From positions 62,001-126,000 of the forward strand of contig JBBDJH010000016.1 in assembly GCA_040879985.1 (NCBI GenBank): a stretch of DNA of 64,000 nt, in the 5' to 3' direction. A program made the position numbers and the translations under genes. The number at the start of each line of letters is the position of its first letter. Positions within the stretch are counted from its first letter, which is position 1. Below, one piece after another: positions 37,857 through 46,419 of this stretch. Origin of the DNA: VRUE01 sp040879985. Its GTDB lineage: Bacteria; Actinomycetota; Thermoleophilia; Solirubrobacterales; 70-9. The notes below the pieces were generated by a model. The model was not told the DNA's origin and made no database searches. It was given only the letters and a program-made list of their open reading frames with translations.

Positions 37857-37952
37857 CGGTTCCAGGGGTTGCCAGGCAAGGACGCAGTGAGCGTGGCGTG
37901 CTCTGCACGCGAGCGATCGAGGACGCCGCCTGGCGACCCCTGGGGCCGTCAG
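37853..37952. repeat. Dispersed hairpin repeat, copy 1 (between convergent genes)
   Basis: 100 bp that begins at the stop of the ABC-F gene and ends at the stop of purU. The minus-strand core (GCGTCCTCGATCGCTCGCG, then TGCAGAGCACGCCACGCTC and GTCCTTGCCTGGC) is nearly identical to the element at 61917. The outer arms CTGACGG/CCGTCAG and CCAGGGG..GCCAGGC/GCCTGGC..CCCCTGG pair with each other. Confidence 0.9.
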
Positions 37953-38862
37953 AAGACGATGGTTCGGGCGCCGTCTAGCAGGACGCGGTCGTCGAGGTGG
38001 GCCTTGACCGCGCGGGCGAGGACGAGGCGCTCGACGTCGCGGCCGATCCCAACCAGGTCGGCGGCCTCGTCGCGGTGGCTGACCCGGGTCACGTCCTGGT
38101 CGATGATCGGGCCGGCGTCGAGCTCCTCGGTGACGTAGTGGGCGGTGGCGCCGATCAGCTTGACGCCGCGCTCGTGGGCGCGGGCGTAGGGGTCGGCGCC
38201 GACGAAGGCGGGCAGGAAGCTGTGGTGGATGTTGATCGCCGGCACGCCGATCTCGCGCAGGAAGCCCGCCGAGAGGATCTGCATGTAGCGGGCGAGGACG
38301 AGCAGGTCGATTTCGCCGCCGAGCAGCTCCAGCACCGCTTCCTCCGCGGCCTCCCGCTGCCCGGCGGCGACCGGCACATGGTGGAAGGGCAGGCCGAGCG
38401 AGGCGACCTGGTCGGTGTGGTCGGTGTGGTTGGAGACGACGGCGACGACCTCGGCGCCGAGCTCGTCGCTGCGCCAGCGCCAGAGCAGGTCGGAGAGGCA
38501 GTGGTCTTCGCGCGAGACCATGATCGCCAGCCGCTGGCGCTCGCTCGACTCGGCGAAACGGTGCTCCATCCGCAGCGGGCCGGCGATCTCCCGCGCGAAG
38601 CGGTCGTAGAGCTCGGCCCGCTCGTCCTGCGGGGCGGGGTCGAAGGCCATCCGCATGAAGAAGCGTCCCTCGTTGCTCGAGTGCTGGTCGGCGTCGACGA
38701 TGTTGCGGCCGGCGTCGGCGAGGAAGCCGCTGACCCTGGCGATCAGCCCCGGCTGGTCCGGACAGGCGAGCAGCAGGCGCGAGGTGGGGGGTTGGCCGTC
38801 GATCGGGAGATGATCGCGCTTGTCGCGGCGGCCCGCATCGAGGCCGGTAGGGGGTGAGGGGT
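37949..38862 (-). CDS. purU: Formyltetrahydrofolate deformylase, 5' end lost at assembly gap
   Basis: Hydrolyses 10-formyl-tetrahydrofolate to tetrahydrofolate and formate, providing formate for PurT. An N-terminal ACT domain (LLLACPDQPGLIARVSGFLADAGRNIVDADQHS) and the formyltransferase domain with VSREDHCLSDLLWR, NHTDHTDQVASLGLPFHHVPV, YMQILSAGFLREIGVPAINIHHSFLPAFVGADPYARAHERGVKLIGATAHYVTEELDAGPIIDQDV are intact. No ATG, GTG or TTG occurs in frame between the first conserved residues (about 38784) and the poly-G run, so the true start is missing. The coordinate 38862 is the edge of usable sequence. Confidence 0.9.
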
Positions 38863-38970
<108 letters not shown>

Positions 38971-39038
38971 GCAGGATCGCGTTCAGTCGCCGGCCCGGCG
39001 ATCGGTCCCATGCCTGCGCTGGTGCGGATTCGCACGCG

Positions 39039-39110
39039 TTTGTGAGCAATGTGCGGGCGATCACCCTGCGGAACCGCGAATCCCGCAACGGTCCCGCGCT
39101 TGCTCACAAA
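39039..39110. repeat. Inverted repeat around the start of the Rpf-like gene
   Basis: TTTGTGAGCAA (39039-39049) pairs perfectly with TTGCTCACAAA (39100-39110). The ATG at 39049 is in the left arm and an alternative TTG start at 39100 in the right arm. It may be a leader hairpin; no known riboswitch consensus is seen. Confidence 0.55.
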
Positions 39111-39627
39111 ACGCACATATTCCAAGCACAGCAAACACAGATACCTCCTGCCGGTCCTTCTCGTCGCGCTTGCGCTGCCGGCCGTCGCGCTTGCGGCGCC
39201 TGGGCCCGACGGGGGCGCCGCGCAACAGATCGACCTCGGCCAGGCCCAGCCCGCCGGCGTCGCCTCGTTGACCGGCCCGGTGCAGCGCTTCCACCGCGCG
39301 ATCGACATCCACGTGCAGCGCATCCGCGCCGCCCGCCGCGCCCGCGCCGCCAAGTTGCGCCGCGAACGGGAGGAAGCTTTCGCGACCCTGCCGGGCGGCG
39401 TCTCGATGGCCACGCTCGAATCGATCGCCTCCTGCGAGTCCGGTGGCGACCCGACGATTGTCTCCTCCGACGGCAGCTACCGAGGCAAGTACCAGTTCAG
39501 CGTCGAAACCTGGGCATCGGTCGGCGGCTCCGGCGACCCGGCGGCGGCTCCTGAGGATGAGCAGGACTATCGGGCGGCGCTCCTCTACGCCCAGTCCGGC
39601 TCAAGCCCCTGGCCGGTCTGCGGCTGA
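39049..39627 (+). CDS. Secreted transglycosylase / resuscitation-promoting-factor-like protein
   Basis: Predicted peptidoglycan-cleaving exported protein. A signal segment (YLLPVLLVALALPAVALA) is followed by a basic helical linker (RIRAARRARAAKLRREREE) and, in the last 70 residues, the Rpf/lysozyme-like fold: LESIASCESGGDPTIVSSDGSYRGKYQFSVETWASVGGSGDPAAAPEDEQDYRAALLYAQSGSSPWPVCG. The Glu of CESGG is the likely catalytic acid, and the two Cys probably form a disulfide. The ATG gives a long N-terminus; TTG at 39100 would give a more normal signal peptide. Confidence 0.85.
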   Translation: MCGRSPCGTANPATVPRLLTKRTYSKHSKHRYLLPVLLVALALPAVALAAPGPDGGAAQQIDLGQAQPAGVASLTGPVQRFHRAIDIHVQRIRAARRARAAKLRREREEAFATLPGGVSMATLESIASCESGGDPTIVSSDGSYRGKYQFSVETWASVGGSGDPAAAPEDEQDYRAALLYAQSGSSPWPVCG

Positions 39628-39657
39628 CCTGACCCTCTCCTACTGGGCTGAGGCGGT

Positions 39658-39912
39658 TCAGCCGAGGCGCTCGAGGTCCGAGCGGCGCATTTCCTTGCGC
39701 TTTTCGAGCCGGCCCTGGATCAGCGACATGACGATCACGAAGATCGCGAAGAAGGCGATCACGCCGAAGGAGAAGAAGGTCACCGTCTTGTCGGTCACCC
39801 GCCCCGCCAGCCCCTCGCCGTTTTCGGCGAGCGCCAGGGGCGCGCTGACCAGCAGCATCGTCAGCGCCGCCGCCAGTGCAGCGCTACTCCTCTTGAGCCG
39901 CGAGAGCTTCAT
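39658..39912 (-). CDS. Small membrane protein with signal peptide
   Basis: 84 residues; no family recognised. A cleavable signal (AALAAALTMLLVSAPLALA) is followed by a short outside stretch, one transmembrane helix (FFSFGVIAFFAIFVIVMSLIQG) and a charged cytoplasmic tail (RLEKRKEMRRSDLERLG). Upstream on this strand, TAGATT lies 9 nt before the ATG. It diverges from uppP across 53 bp. A scaffold or envelope-stress role would only be a guess. Confidence 0.68.
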   Translation of the reverse strand: MKLSRLKRSSAALAAALTMLLVSAPLALAENGEGLAGRVTDKTVTFFSFGVIAFFAIFVIVMSLIQGRLEKRKEMRRSDLERLG

Positions 39913-39965
39913 ACAGCGGGGAATCTAGCGAACCCGGCGGGCCGCTTCCTTAGGATGCCGCCCCA

Positions 39966-40802
39966 ATGACCTGGTGGGAAGCCATCCTCCTCGGTGCGGT
40001 CGAGGGGTTCACGGAGTTCCTGCCGGTCTCCAGCACCGGGCACCTGACGATCCTCGAGTCGCTGCTCGGCCACCGGATCGACAGCCCCGACATCACCGCC
40101 TTCACGGCGATCATCCAGGTCGGCGCGATCGCTGCGACGCTGCTCTTCCTGCGCCGCGACATCGTCAGGCTGACGGGCGCCTGGCTGCGTGGCCTGCGCG
40201 ATCCCGGGCGGCGCGGGCAGAAGGACTACCGCTTCGCCTGGGCCGTGATCCTCGGCTCGACCCCGATCGTGATCGTCGGGATCGCCTTCATGGACGAGAT
40301 CGAGACGACCCTGCGCAGCCTCTGGTTCGTCGGCTCGGCGCTGATCCTCTGGAGCGGCGTGATGTGGTTCGCCGACAGCCGCGCGACCCAGCGCCGCCAC
40401 GAGGAGGACATCGAGTGGCGCGACACGCTGGTGATCGGGCTCACCCAGTGCCTGGCGCTCGTTCCCGGCGTGTCGCGCTCGGGAGCGACGATGTCGGCCG
40501 GCCTGCTGCGTGAAATCGACCGCGTCGCCGTGACCCGGCTTTCCTTCTTCCTCGCGATCCCGGCCCTGGGCGGGGCGGCGGTCCTGCAGACGATCACCGA
40601 GTTCGACAACGTCTCCGACGGCGTTGGGTGGGGGCCGACGCTCGTCGCCACCCTGGTCAGCTTCATCGTCGCCTACCTGGCGATCACCTGGCTGCTGCGC
40701 TACATCGCCCGCCACACCTACGCGATCTTCATCGTCTACCGGGTCGGCCTCGGCGCCCTGGTCCTCGCCCTGCTCGCAAGCGGCACGATCTCGCCGACCT
40801 GA
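39966..40802 (+). CDS. uppP: Undecaprenyl-diphosphate phosphatase
   Basis: Integral membrane BacA/UppP enzyme that recycles undecaprenyl pyrophosphate for cell-wall synthesis. The N-terminal LGAVEGFTEFLPVSSTGHLTI holds the conserved (E/Q)xxxE and PGXSRSxxT-type catalytic elements together with LVPGVSRSGATMSAGLLREIDRVAVTRLSFFLAIP at about 160-195. Eight hydrophobic segments fit the 278-residue length. TAGGAT lies 9 nt before ATG. Confidence 0.96.
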   Translation: MTWWEAILLGAVEGFTEFLPVSSTGHLTILESLLGHRIDSPDITAFTAIIQVGAIAATLLFLRRDIVRLTGAWLRGLRDPGRRGQKDYRFAWAVILGSTPIVIVGIAFMDEIETTLRSLWFVGSALILWSGVMWFADSRATQRRHEEDIEWRDTLVIGLTQCLALVPGVSRSGATMSAGLLREIDRVAVTRLSFFLAIPALGGAAVLQTITEFDNVSDGVGWGPTLVATLVSFIVAYLAITWLLRYIARHTYAIFIVYRVGLGALVLALLASGTISPT

Positions 40803-40853
40803 GCGGCCCCAGAATACGAACGATTTCCTCGCTGTTCCGACGGCGGCTGTGAA

Positions 40854-40859
40854 TACAAT
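40854..40859 (+). promoter_or_regulatory. -10 box of the PhoB-like regulator
   Basis: TACAAT ends 10 nt before the GTG at 40870. The start is therefore close to the expected transcription start. Confidence 0.5.
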
Positions 40860-40869
40860 CGCGCTGCCG

Positions 40870-41637
40870 GTGAACTCACAGCAGACCATCAGGCTCGCCG
40901 TCGTCGACGACGACAGCGGCTTCGTCACCGTGCTGGCCAAGCGCACCGAAGCCGCCGGTTGGCAGCAGCGCACGCTCGCCGGGGCGATCCCGCCTGAGGA
41001 GCTGGTGGCGATGAAGCTGAACGCGCTGCTGGTCGACCCGACCGTGCTCGGCGAGGACGCCTGGGCCTACCTGGAGCGGATCTGCGCGATGCTGCCCGAC
41101 CTCGGCGTCGTCGTCTGCACCGAGCGCTCGACGGTCGCCCAGCGGGTCCGCGGCCTGCGGCTCGGGATCGACGACTGGATCACCAAGCCCTGCCACCCCG
41201 AGGAGGCGATCGCCCGGATCGAAGCGGTTTCGCGCCGCCGCCGCCGCGCCCGGCCGCAGGCCGAAGCCGGCCCGGTCGTCGCCGGCGAGCTGGAGATCCG
41301 CTCCGATCGCTTCCAGGCCTACGTCGGCGAACTCAGCCTCGACCTGACCCGGCGCGAGTTCGAGCTCCTGCAGCTGCTCGCCGACTCGCCCGGGCAGGTG
41401 CTCGAGCGCGAGGCGATCTACCAGCGGGTGTGGGGATACGCGATGGCCCACGGCGACCGCTCGGTCGACGTCTTCATCCGCAAGCTGCGCCAGAAGCTGG
41501 AAAAGCTCTCGCCCGGCTGGAGCTATATCCATACCCATTTCGGCGTTGGCTACCGCTTCGATCCCGAGCCCGCCGAGGTTCACACCTCTTTCACACCGTC
41601 GACACAGCCGCGTAACAAGCTGCCCGTAGCTCGCTGA
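40870..41637 (+). CDS. OmpR/PhoB-family response regulator
   Basis: Two-domain regulator of 255 residues. Receiver domain: acid pair in LAVVDDDSG, phosphoacceptor Asp in NALLVDPTVLG, Thr in VVVCTERST and Lys in ITKPCHPEE. The C-terminal winged helix (LTRREFELLQLLADSPGQVLEREAIYQRVWGYAMAHGDRSVDVFIRKLRQKLEKLSPGWSYIHTHFGVGYRF) is the OmpR DNA-binding domain. GTG at 40870 is preferred over longer frames that run into uppP. It sits just before pstS, and the PHO-box-like repeats overlap its own 3' end, so it is probably the phosphate regulator. No histidine kinase gene is adjacent. Confidence 0.88.
   Translation: MNSQQTIRLAVVDDDSGFVTVLAKRTEAAGWQQRTLAGAIPPEELVAMKLNALLVDPTVLGEDAWAYLERICAMLPDLGVVVCTERSTVAQRVRGLRLGIDDWITKPCHPEEAIARIEAVSRRRRRARPQAEAGPVVAGELEIRSDRFQAYVGELSLDLTRREFELLQLLADSPGQVLEREAIYQRVWGYAMAHGDRSVDVFIRKLRQKLEKLSPGWSYIHTHFGVGYRFDPEPAEVHTSFTPSTQPRNKLPVAR
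41578..41621 (+). promoter_or_regulatory. PHO-box-like array of 11-bp direct repeats upstream of pstS
   Basis: GTTCACACCTC and TTTCACACCGT are consecutive 11-bp units, followed by weaker units CGACACAGCCG and CGTAACAAGCT. Actinobacterial PhoP sites are 11-bp direct repeats of the GTTCACC type. The array lies 81-124 bp before the pstS GTG, inside the end of the regulator gene. Confidence 0.72.
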
Positions 41638-41650
41638 AAGGCTGCCGCCG

Positions 41651-41674
41651 AGGCCGGCCGTCCGCCGGCCGCCT
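41651..41674. terminator. GC-rich hairpin between the regulator gene and pstS
   Basis: GGCCGGC and GCCGGCC pair around a short loop. It may limit read-through from the regulator gene or be part of the pstS leader. Confidence 0.4.
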
Positions 41675-41701
41675 AGCCGAACAAAACGAGAAGGAGAAAG
41701 A

Positions 41702-42667
41702 GTGACCAGCTTCAAGTGGCTAACGATCGTCGCCTGCGTGTCCGTCCTTGCGCTTGGAGTGACGGCCTGTGGAAGCGACGACGCATCGAGTGGCGGTGGC
41801 GACGACCTGTCCGGGACGATCCGGATCGACGGCTCGAGCACCGTGGCGCCCCTTTCCGAGGCGGCGGCCGAGCTGTTCCAGGAGGAACAGCCCGGGGTCA
41901 AGGTGACCGTCGGCACCTCGGGCACCGGCGGCGGCTTCGAGAAGTTCTGCGCCGGCGAAATCGATATCTCGGACGCCTCCCGGCCGATCGAGGAGGACGA
42001 GATCGCGGCCTGCGAGAAAAACGGGATCAGCTTCGAGGAGGTCCAGGTCGCCAACGACGCGCTCTCCGTCGTCGTCAATCCGGAAAACCCGGTCGAGTGC
42101 ATGACCGTCGAGCAGGTCAGCCAGATCTGGGACAAGGGCTCCACGGTCGACAGCTGGGGCGACGTCAAAGGCCTCGAAGCGGATATCGGTGACGAGAGCA
42201 TGGCTCTCTACGGTCCCGGCACCGACTCCGGCACGTTCGACTACTTCACCGAAGCGATCAACGGTGAGGAGGGCGTGACCCGCTCCAACTACAACAACAT
42301 CGGCGAGGACGACAACGGCGTCATCAACGGCGTCGCCGGCGATCCGTGGGCGCTCGGCTACGTGCCCTACTCCTTCGTCGAGGAGTCGGCCGGCAAAGTC
42401 AAGCCGCTGCAGATCGAGAACCCCGAAAGCGGCGAATGCGTCGCGCCGACCCTGGCGACGGTGCAGGACGCCAGCTACGTCCCGCTCGGCCGCGGCCTGT
42501 TCGTCTACCCGAGCGGCGAAGCGCTGCAGAAGCAGGAGGTCCTCGACTTCCTCACCTTCTACATCGCCGAAAACGACCCGATCACCGAAGCCGCGACGTT
42601 CATCCCGATGACCGAAGCGCAGAAAGAGGCAGCGCAGCAGAAAGTCAACTCGCTGGTGGAAGGCTGA
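41702..42667 (+). CDS. pstS: Phosphate-binding lipoprotein PstS
   Basis: High-affinity extracytoplasmic phosphate receptor. Signal with lipobox VLALGVTACGSDD puts the lipid-bearing Cys at about residue 23. Phosphate-binding motifs are GSSTVAPLSEAAAELF, GTSGTGGGFEKFCAGEIDISDASRPI and GPGTDSGTFDYFTEAI. 321 residues. GTG start with GAAGGAGAAAG upstream; the PHO-box-like array lies about 80 bp before it. First gene of pstSCAB-phoU. Confidence 0.97.
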   Translation: MTSFKWLTIVACVSVLALGVTACGSDDASSGGGDDLSGTIRIDGSSTVAPLSEAAAELFQEEQPGVKVTVGTSGTGGGFEKFCAGEIDISDASRPIEEDEIAACEKNGISFEEVQVANDALSVVVNPENPVECMTVEQVSQIWDKGSTVDSWGDVKGLEADIGDESMALYGPGTDSGTFDYFTEAINGEEGVTRSNYNNIGEDDNGVINGVAGDPWALGYVPYSFVEESAGKVKPLQIENPESGECVAPTLATVQDASYVPLGRGLFVYPSGEALQKQEVLDFLTFYIAENDPITEAATFIPMTEAQKEAAQQKVNSLVEG

Positions 42668-42686
42668 GAGGCCCCGGCGCGCGCCG

Positions 42687-43652
42687 ATGGAGGCACGAGA
42701 CGCGATAGGCGCCTCGAGGGCGATCGGGGCGGGCGGAGGCCCGTCCCGATCGCTGCAGGCGCCCTCGCCGCGCTACGGCGAGAAGGCGATCGAGGCGGTT
42801 CTCGGCCTCTGCGCGCTGCTCTCGGTGGTCACGACGACGGCGATCGTGATCTCGCTGCTCGAGCCGTCGATCGAGTTCTTCGGCCAGGTCTCGCTCAAGG
42901 ACTTCCTCTTCGGGACCGCCTGGGCGCCGACCTTCACCCCGCCCGAGTTCGGCGTCCTGCCGATCGTCCTGGCGACCGTGGTGACGAGCTTCTGGGGCCT
43001 GCTGGTCGCGATCCCGCTCGGGCTGGGGGCGGCGATCTACCTGAGCGAGTACGCGAGCCCGCGGGTTCGCAAGACGATCAAGCCGACGCTCGAGGTGCTG
43101 GCCGGCGTGCCCACGGTGGCGATCGGCTTCTTCGCCCTCTTCTTTCTGCGGCCGCTGCTCGAGGACCTGCTGCCCTTTCTGCCCTGGTCGGGCCCGCAGG
43201 CGGCCGGCGTCGCCGGCCTCGCGGTCGGGTTGATGATCGTGCCGATCATCGCCTCGCTCTCCGAGGACGCGATGTCGGCGGTGCCGATGGGCCTGCGCGA
43301 GGCCGCCTACGGGCTCGGCGCGACGAAAATGCGCGTCGCCACCCGCGTCGTGCTGCCGGCGGCGCTCTCCGGCATCGTCGCCTCGATCGTGCTGGCGACC
43401 TCGCGGGCGGTCGGCGAGACGATGATCGTCCTGCTCGCCGCCGGCGCCAGCCCCAACCTGACCGTCGGCTTCACCGAATCGGTGCAGACGATGACCGCCT
43501 TCATCGGCCAGACGGCGACCGGCGACATCGCCACCGGGACCGTCACCTACTACACGATCTTCGCCGTCGGGCTGCTGCTCTTCGTGATGACCCTGGTCCT
43601 CAACATGATCAGCATCCGGCTCGTCCGCCGCTTCCACGAGGCCTACGACTGA
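42687..43652 (+). CDS. pstC: Phosphate ABC transporter permease PstC
   Basis: Inner-membrane half of the Pst channel. Six hydrophobic helices are visible from LGLCALLSVVTTTAIVISLL to LLLFVMTLVLNMISI, and the permease EAA loop lies in EAAYGLGATKMRVATRVVLPAALSGI. The start has an N-terminal cytoplasmic extension of about 30 residues. The pstA start overlaps its last base region (stop at 43650-43652, ATG at 43652). Confidence 0.95.
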   Translation: MEARDAIGASRAIGAGGGPSRSLQAPSPRYGEKAIEAVLGLCALLSVVTTTAIVISLLEPSIEFFGQVSLKDFLFGTAWAPTFTPPEFGVLPIVLATVVTSFWGLLVAIPLGLGAAIYLSEYASPRVRKTIKPTLEVLAGVPTVAIGFFALFFLRPLLEDLLPFLPWSGPQAAGVAGLAVGLMIVPIIASLSEDAMSAVPMGLREAAYGLGATKMRVATRVVLPAALSGIVASIVLATSRAVGETMIVLLAAGASPNLTVGFTESVQTMTAFIGQTATGDIATGTVTYYTIFAVGLLLFVMTLVLNMISIRLVRRFHEAYD

Positions 43653-44596
43653 TGGCCGCGCTGGGACCGCAGGCGGAGCGAACCCGGCTGGCGGCGGCCG
43701 GCGCCCGCTCGGTGACCCGGGCGGCGATCCTCAGCGGCCAGCCGCTCAAGGACGTGATCAAGGGGCGGATCTTCTTCGCCCTGCTCCTGCTCGCGCTCGG
43801 CCTGTCGCTGCTCGGCCTGGCGGCGCTGATCCTCGATGCGGTGATCGACGGCCGCTCGATGCTCAGCCTCGACCTGCTGACCAACTCCGCCTCGCGGATA
43901 TCGCCGGAGACGGCCGGCTACGCGAACGCGATCTACGGCACGATCCTGCTGATCGGCGGGGTTCTCGTGATGACGGTGCCGATCGGCATCGGCTCGGCGA
44001 TCTACCTCGAGGAGTACGCCGACAGGACGAAGTGGTGGAACCGGGTGGTCGAGCTCAACATCCAGAACCTCGCCGCGGTCCCCTCGATCGTCTACGGAAT
44101 CCTCGGCCTCGCCTTCATCGTGCGCGGCCCGCTCGACCTCGGATTCATCCTCTTCGCCGGCTCGATCACCCTCTCGCTGCTTGTCCTGCCGACGGTGATC
44201 ATCGCCGCCCGCGAGGCGATCCGCGCCGTGCCGCCGTCGATCCGCGAGGGCTCGTTCGCGCTTGGGGCGACGCGCTGGCAGACGGTCCGCCGGCAGGTGC
44301 TGCCGGCGGCGATTCCCGGCATCGCGACCGGGGTCATCCTCGCCGTCTCGCGCGCGGCGGGGGAGACCGCGCCGCTGCTGCTGGTCGGCGCGGCCACCTT
44401 CGTCACCTTCGATCCGACCGTCTTCGGCGACAACGGCTACACGGCGCTGCCGGTGATGATCTTCAACAACGCGAAGCAGGCCCAGCCCGAGTTCCACGTG
44501 CTGGCGGCGGCGGGGATCGTCGTCATGCTGGCCGTGATCCTGCTGATGAACTCCTTCGCGATCTGGCTACGAAATCGCTACGAGCAGCGCTGGTAG
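43652..44596 (+). CDS. pstA: Phosphate ABC transporter permease PstA
   Basis: Second Pst permease. Membrane helices begin at IFFALLLLALGLSLLGLAALIL; the permease loop REGSFALGATRWQTVRRQVLPAAIPGIATGVILAVSRAAGETAPLLL is typical of PstA. 314 residues. It overlaps the pstC stop and precedes pstB by 10 bp. Confidence 0.95.
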   Translation: MAALGPQAERTRLAAAGARSVTRAAILSGQPLKDVIKGRIFFALLLLALGLSLLGLAALILDAVIDGRSMLSLDLLTNSASRISPETAGYANAIYGTILLIGGVLVMTVPIGIGSAIYLEEYADRTKWWNRVVELNIQNLAAVPSIVYGILGLAFIVRGPLDLGFILFAGSITLSLLVLPTVIIAAREAIRAVPPSIREGSFALGATRWQTVRRQVLPAAIPGIATGVILAVSRAAGETAPLLLVGAATFVTFDPTVFGDNGYTALPVMIFNNAKQAQPEFHVLAAAGIVVMLAVILLMNSFAIWLRNRYEQRW

Positions 44597-44606
44597 GGGG
44601 AATAGA

Positions 44607-45512
44607 GTGAGCAAGCAGATGGCAAGAGACGAGAGCAGAGCGGAAACCGGGCGCGAGAGCCGCGAAGCCGCGGCCGAGCGGGCGTCGATCGCGGTGCGGC
44701 CGGGCGAGTTCCAGCAGCGTGCCGCCGGCAAGCGCGAGAAGGTCTTCGAGTTGAAGGGCGTCGAGGTTCTCTACAGCGGCGTATCCGCCGTCAAAGGGAT
44801 CAGCCTGGACGTCCATCGCAACGACATCACGGCGCTGATCGGGCCGTCGGGCTGCGGCAAGAGCACCCTGCTGCGCTGCCTCAACCGGATGAACGACCTG
44901 ATCCCCGGCGCCGAGGTCCGCGGCGAGCTGCTCTACCACGGCGAGGACCTCTACGGGCCGACAGTCGACCCGGTCCAGGCCCGCAAGCTGATCGGCATGG
45001 TCTTCCAGAAGCCGAACCCCTTCCCGAAGTCGATCTACGACAACGTCGCCTTCGGCCCGCGCATCCTCGGCAACAAGGACAACCTCGACGAGACGGTCGA
45101 GGCGGCGCTGAAAGGCGCCGCTCTCTGGGAGGAGGTCAAGGACCGGCTCGACAGCAACGCCTTCGGCCTCTCCGGCGGACAGCAGCAGCGGCTCTGCATC
45201 GCCCGTTGCATCGCCGTGCAGCCGGACACGATCCTGATGGACGAGCCCTGCTCGGCCCTCGACCCGATCTCGACCGGCAAGATCGAGGACCTGATGATCG
45301 AGCTGAAGAAGGAGTTCTCGATCGTGATCGTCACCCACAACATGCAGCAGGCGGCGCGGGTCTCCGATCGGACCGCCTTCCTGATGGTCGAGCTCGACGC
45401 CGACGAGGACAACCGCTGGGGCCGCATGGTCGAGTACGACGAGACCGAGAAGATCTTCACCAACCCGAGCGACAAGCGCACCGAGGACTACGTCTCGGGC
45501 AAGGTCGGGTAG
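44607..45512 (+). CDS. pstB: Phosphate ABC transporter ATPase PstB
   Basis: Energises phosphate import. Walker A GPSGCGKSTLLRCLNRMNDLIPG at about residues 77-99, Q-loop VFQKPNPFPKSIYDNVAFGPRI, signature LSGGQQQRLCIARCIAVQPDTILMDEPCSALDPIS, and H-loop THNMQQAARVSDRTAFL. A 45-residue charged N-terminal extension precedes the usual PstB core. GTG start. Confidence 0.97.
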   Translation: MSKQMARDESRAETGRESREAAAERASIAVRPGEFQQRAAGKREKVFELKGVEVLYSGVSAVKGISLDVHRNDITALIGPSGCGKSTLLRCLNRMNDLIPGAEVRGELLYHGEDLYGPTVDPVQARKLIGMVFQKPNPFPKSIYDNVAFGPRILGNKDNLDETVEAALKGAALWEEVKDRLDSNAFGLSGGQQQRLCIARCIAVQPDTILMDEPCSALDPISTGKIEDLMIELKKEFSIVIVTHNMQQAARVSDRTAFLMVELDADEDNRWGRMVEYDETEKIFTNPSDKRTEDYVSGKVG

Positions 45513-45519
45513 GCCGCCG

Positions 45520-46206
45520 ATGGCCGAGGAAACCAGGATCCAGTACCAGCAGGAGCTCGAGCAGCTCGAGGCAAGCGCGCTCGGCGGCCTCGATCTGGTC
45601 GCCAGCGCGCTCGGACGCACGATGGAGGCGGTCGAGCAGCAGGACGTCGAGCTCGCCCAGCAGGTGATCGCCGACGACGACCGGATCGACGGCCGCTACC
45701 TCGAGGTGCACCAGAGCTTGATCGCGCTGCTCGCCATGCAGTCGCCGGTGGCGACCGACCTGCGCCTGATCGCCGCCCTGCTGCACATCCTCAAGAACGT
45801 CGAGCGGATGGGCGACCAGTGCGTCAATGTCTGCAAGCTGATCCCGCTGACCGGCAACGAGCCGCCGGCCGACGAGCAGATGGTCGGGCTGATCCTGGCG
45901 ATGGGCAAGCAGACCCGCACGCTGATCAGCCAGTCGAAGCGGGCCTTCGAGGAGCGCAACGTCGAGATGGCCCGTGACCTGGTCCGCCAGGACGACGTCG
46001 TCGACAACCTCAACCGCGAGTGCTTCGCGCTCGCCCTGGAGATCGGCGACGACCCGGACCGCCGCGAGTGGGCGATGACGATGCTGCTGGCGGCGCGGGC
46101 GATCGAGCGGACCGGCGACAACGCGGTCGACATCGGCGAGCAGGTCGCCTTCGTCGTCACCGGGCTCTTCAGAGAGTTCGAGGACGCGTCGCACCCAAAC
46201 GAGTAG
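45520..46206 (+). CDS. phoU: Phosphate signalling protein PhoU
   Basis: Two three-helix PhoU repeats with metal-cluster motifs: the N-terminal LEQLEASALGGLDLVASALGRTMEAVEQQD and the D-D-x-I-D pairs in IADDDRIDGRYLE and VRQDDVVDNLNRE; DLRLIAALLHILKNVERMGDQCVNV and ERTGDNAVDIGEQVAFVVTG are the repeat ends. PhoU keeps the Pst-linked regulator silent when phosphate is plentiful. 228 residues, 7 bp after pstB. An inverted repeat follows its stop. Confidence 0.96.
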   Translation: MAEETRIQYQQELEQLEASALGGLDLVASALGRTMEAVEQQDVELAQQVIADDDRIDGRYLEVHQSLIALLAMQSPVATDLRLIAALLHILKNVERMGDQCVNVCKLIPLTGNEPPADEQMVGLILAMGKQTRTLISQSKRAFEERNVEMARDLVRQDDVVDNLNRECFALALEIGDDPDRREWAMTMLLAARAIERTGDNAVDIGEQVAFVVTGLFREFEDASHPNE

Positions 46207-46209
46207 AGG

Positions 46210-46313
46210 CGGACGCGGGGGCGTCCCCCTCCGAAAGCCCGCATAGTCGCGGCCTTAAGGGCGCTTGCCGGGAAGGGCTCCAATGCTTTCTCCGGGGGAC
46301 ACCCCCGCATCCG
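46210..46313. repeat. Long inverted repeat after phoU
   Basis: A left arm of 24 bp from 46210 (CGGACGCGGGGGCGTCCCCC) pairs with 46290-46313 with four mismatches; the core GGGGGCGTCCCC resembles the arm cores at 16501 and 18382. It begins 3 bp after the phoU stop. No gene is seen in the 213-bp gap. Confidence 0.8.
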
Positions 46314-46419
46314 TTATCGGCGTGGGGTTTGATTCGTCGAACCAGGTCGCCCGGTGGCCGTCTCGGCTTTGAGATGGGTTAGATCCGAGGGGTCTGGGAG
46401 TATCCGGGGAGAGTTCCGG

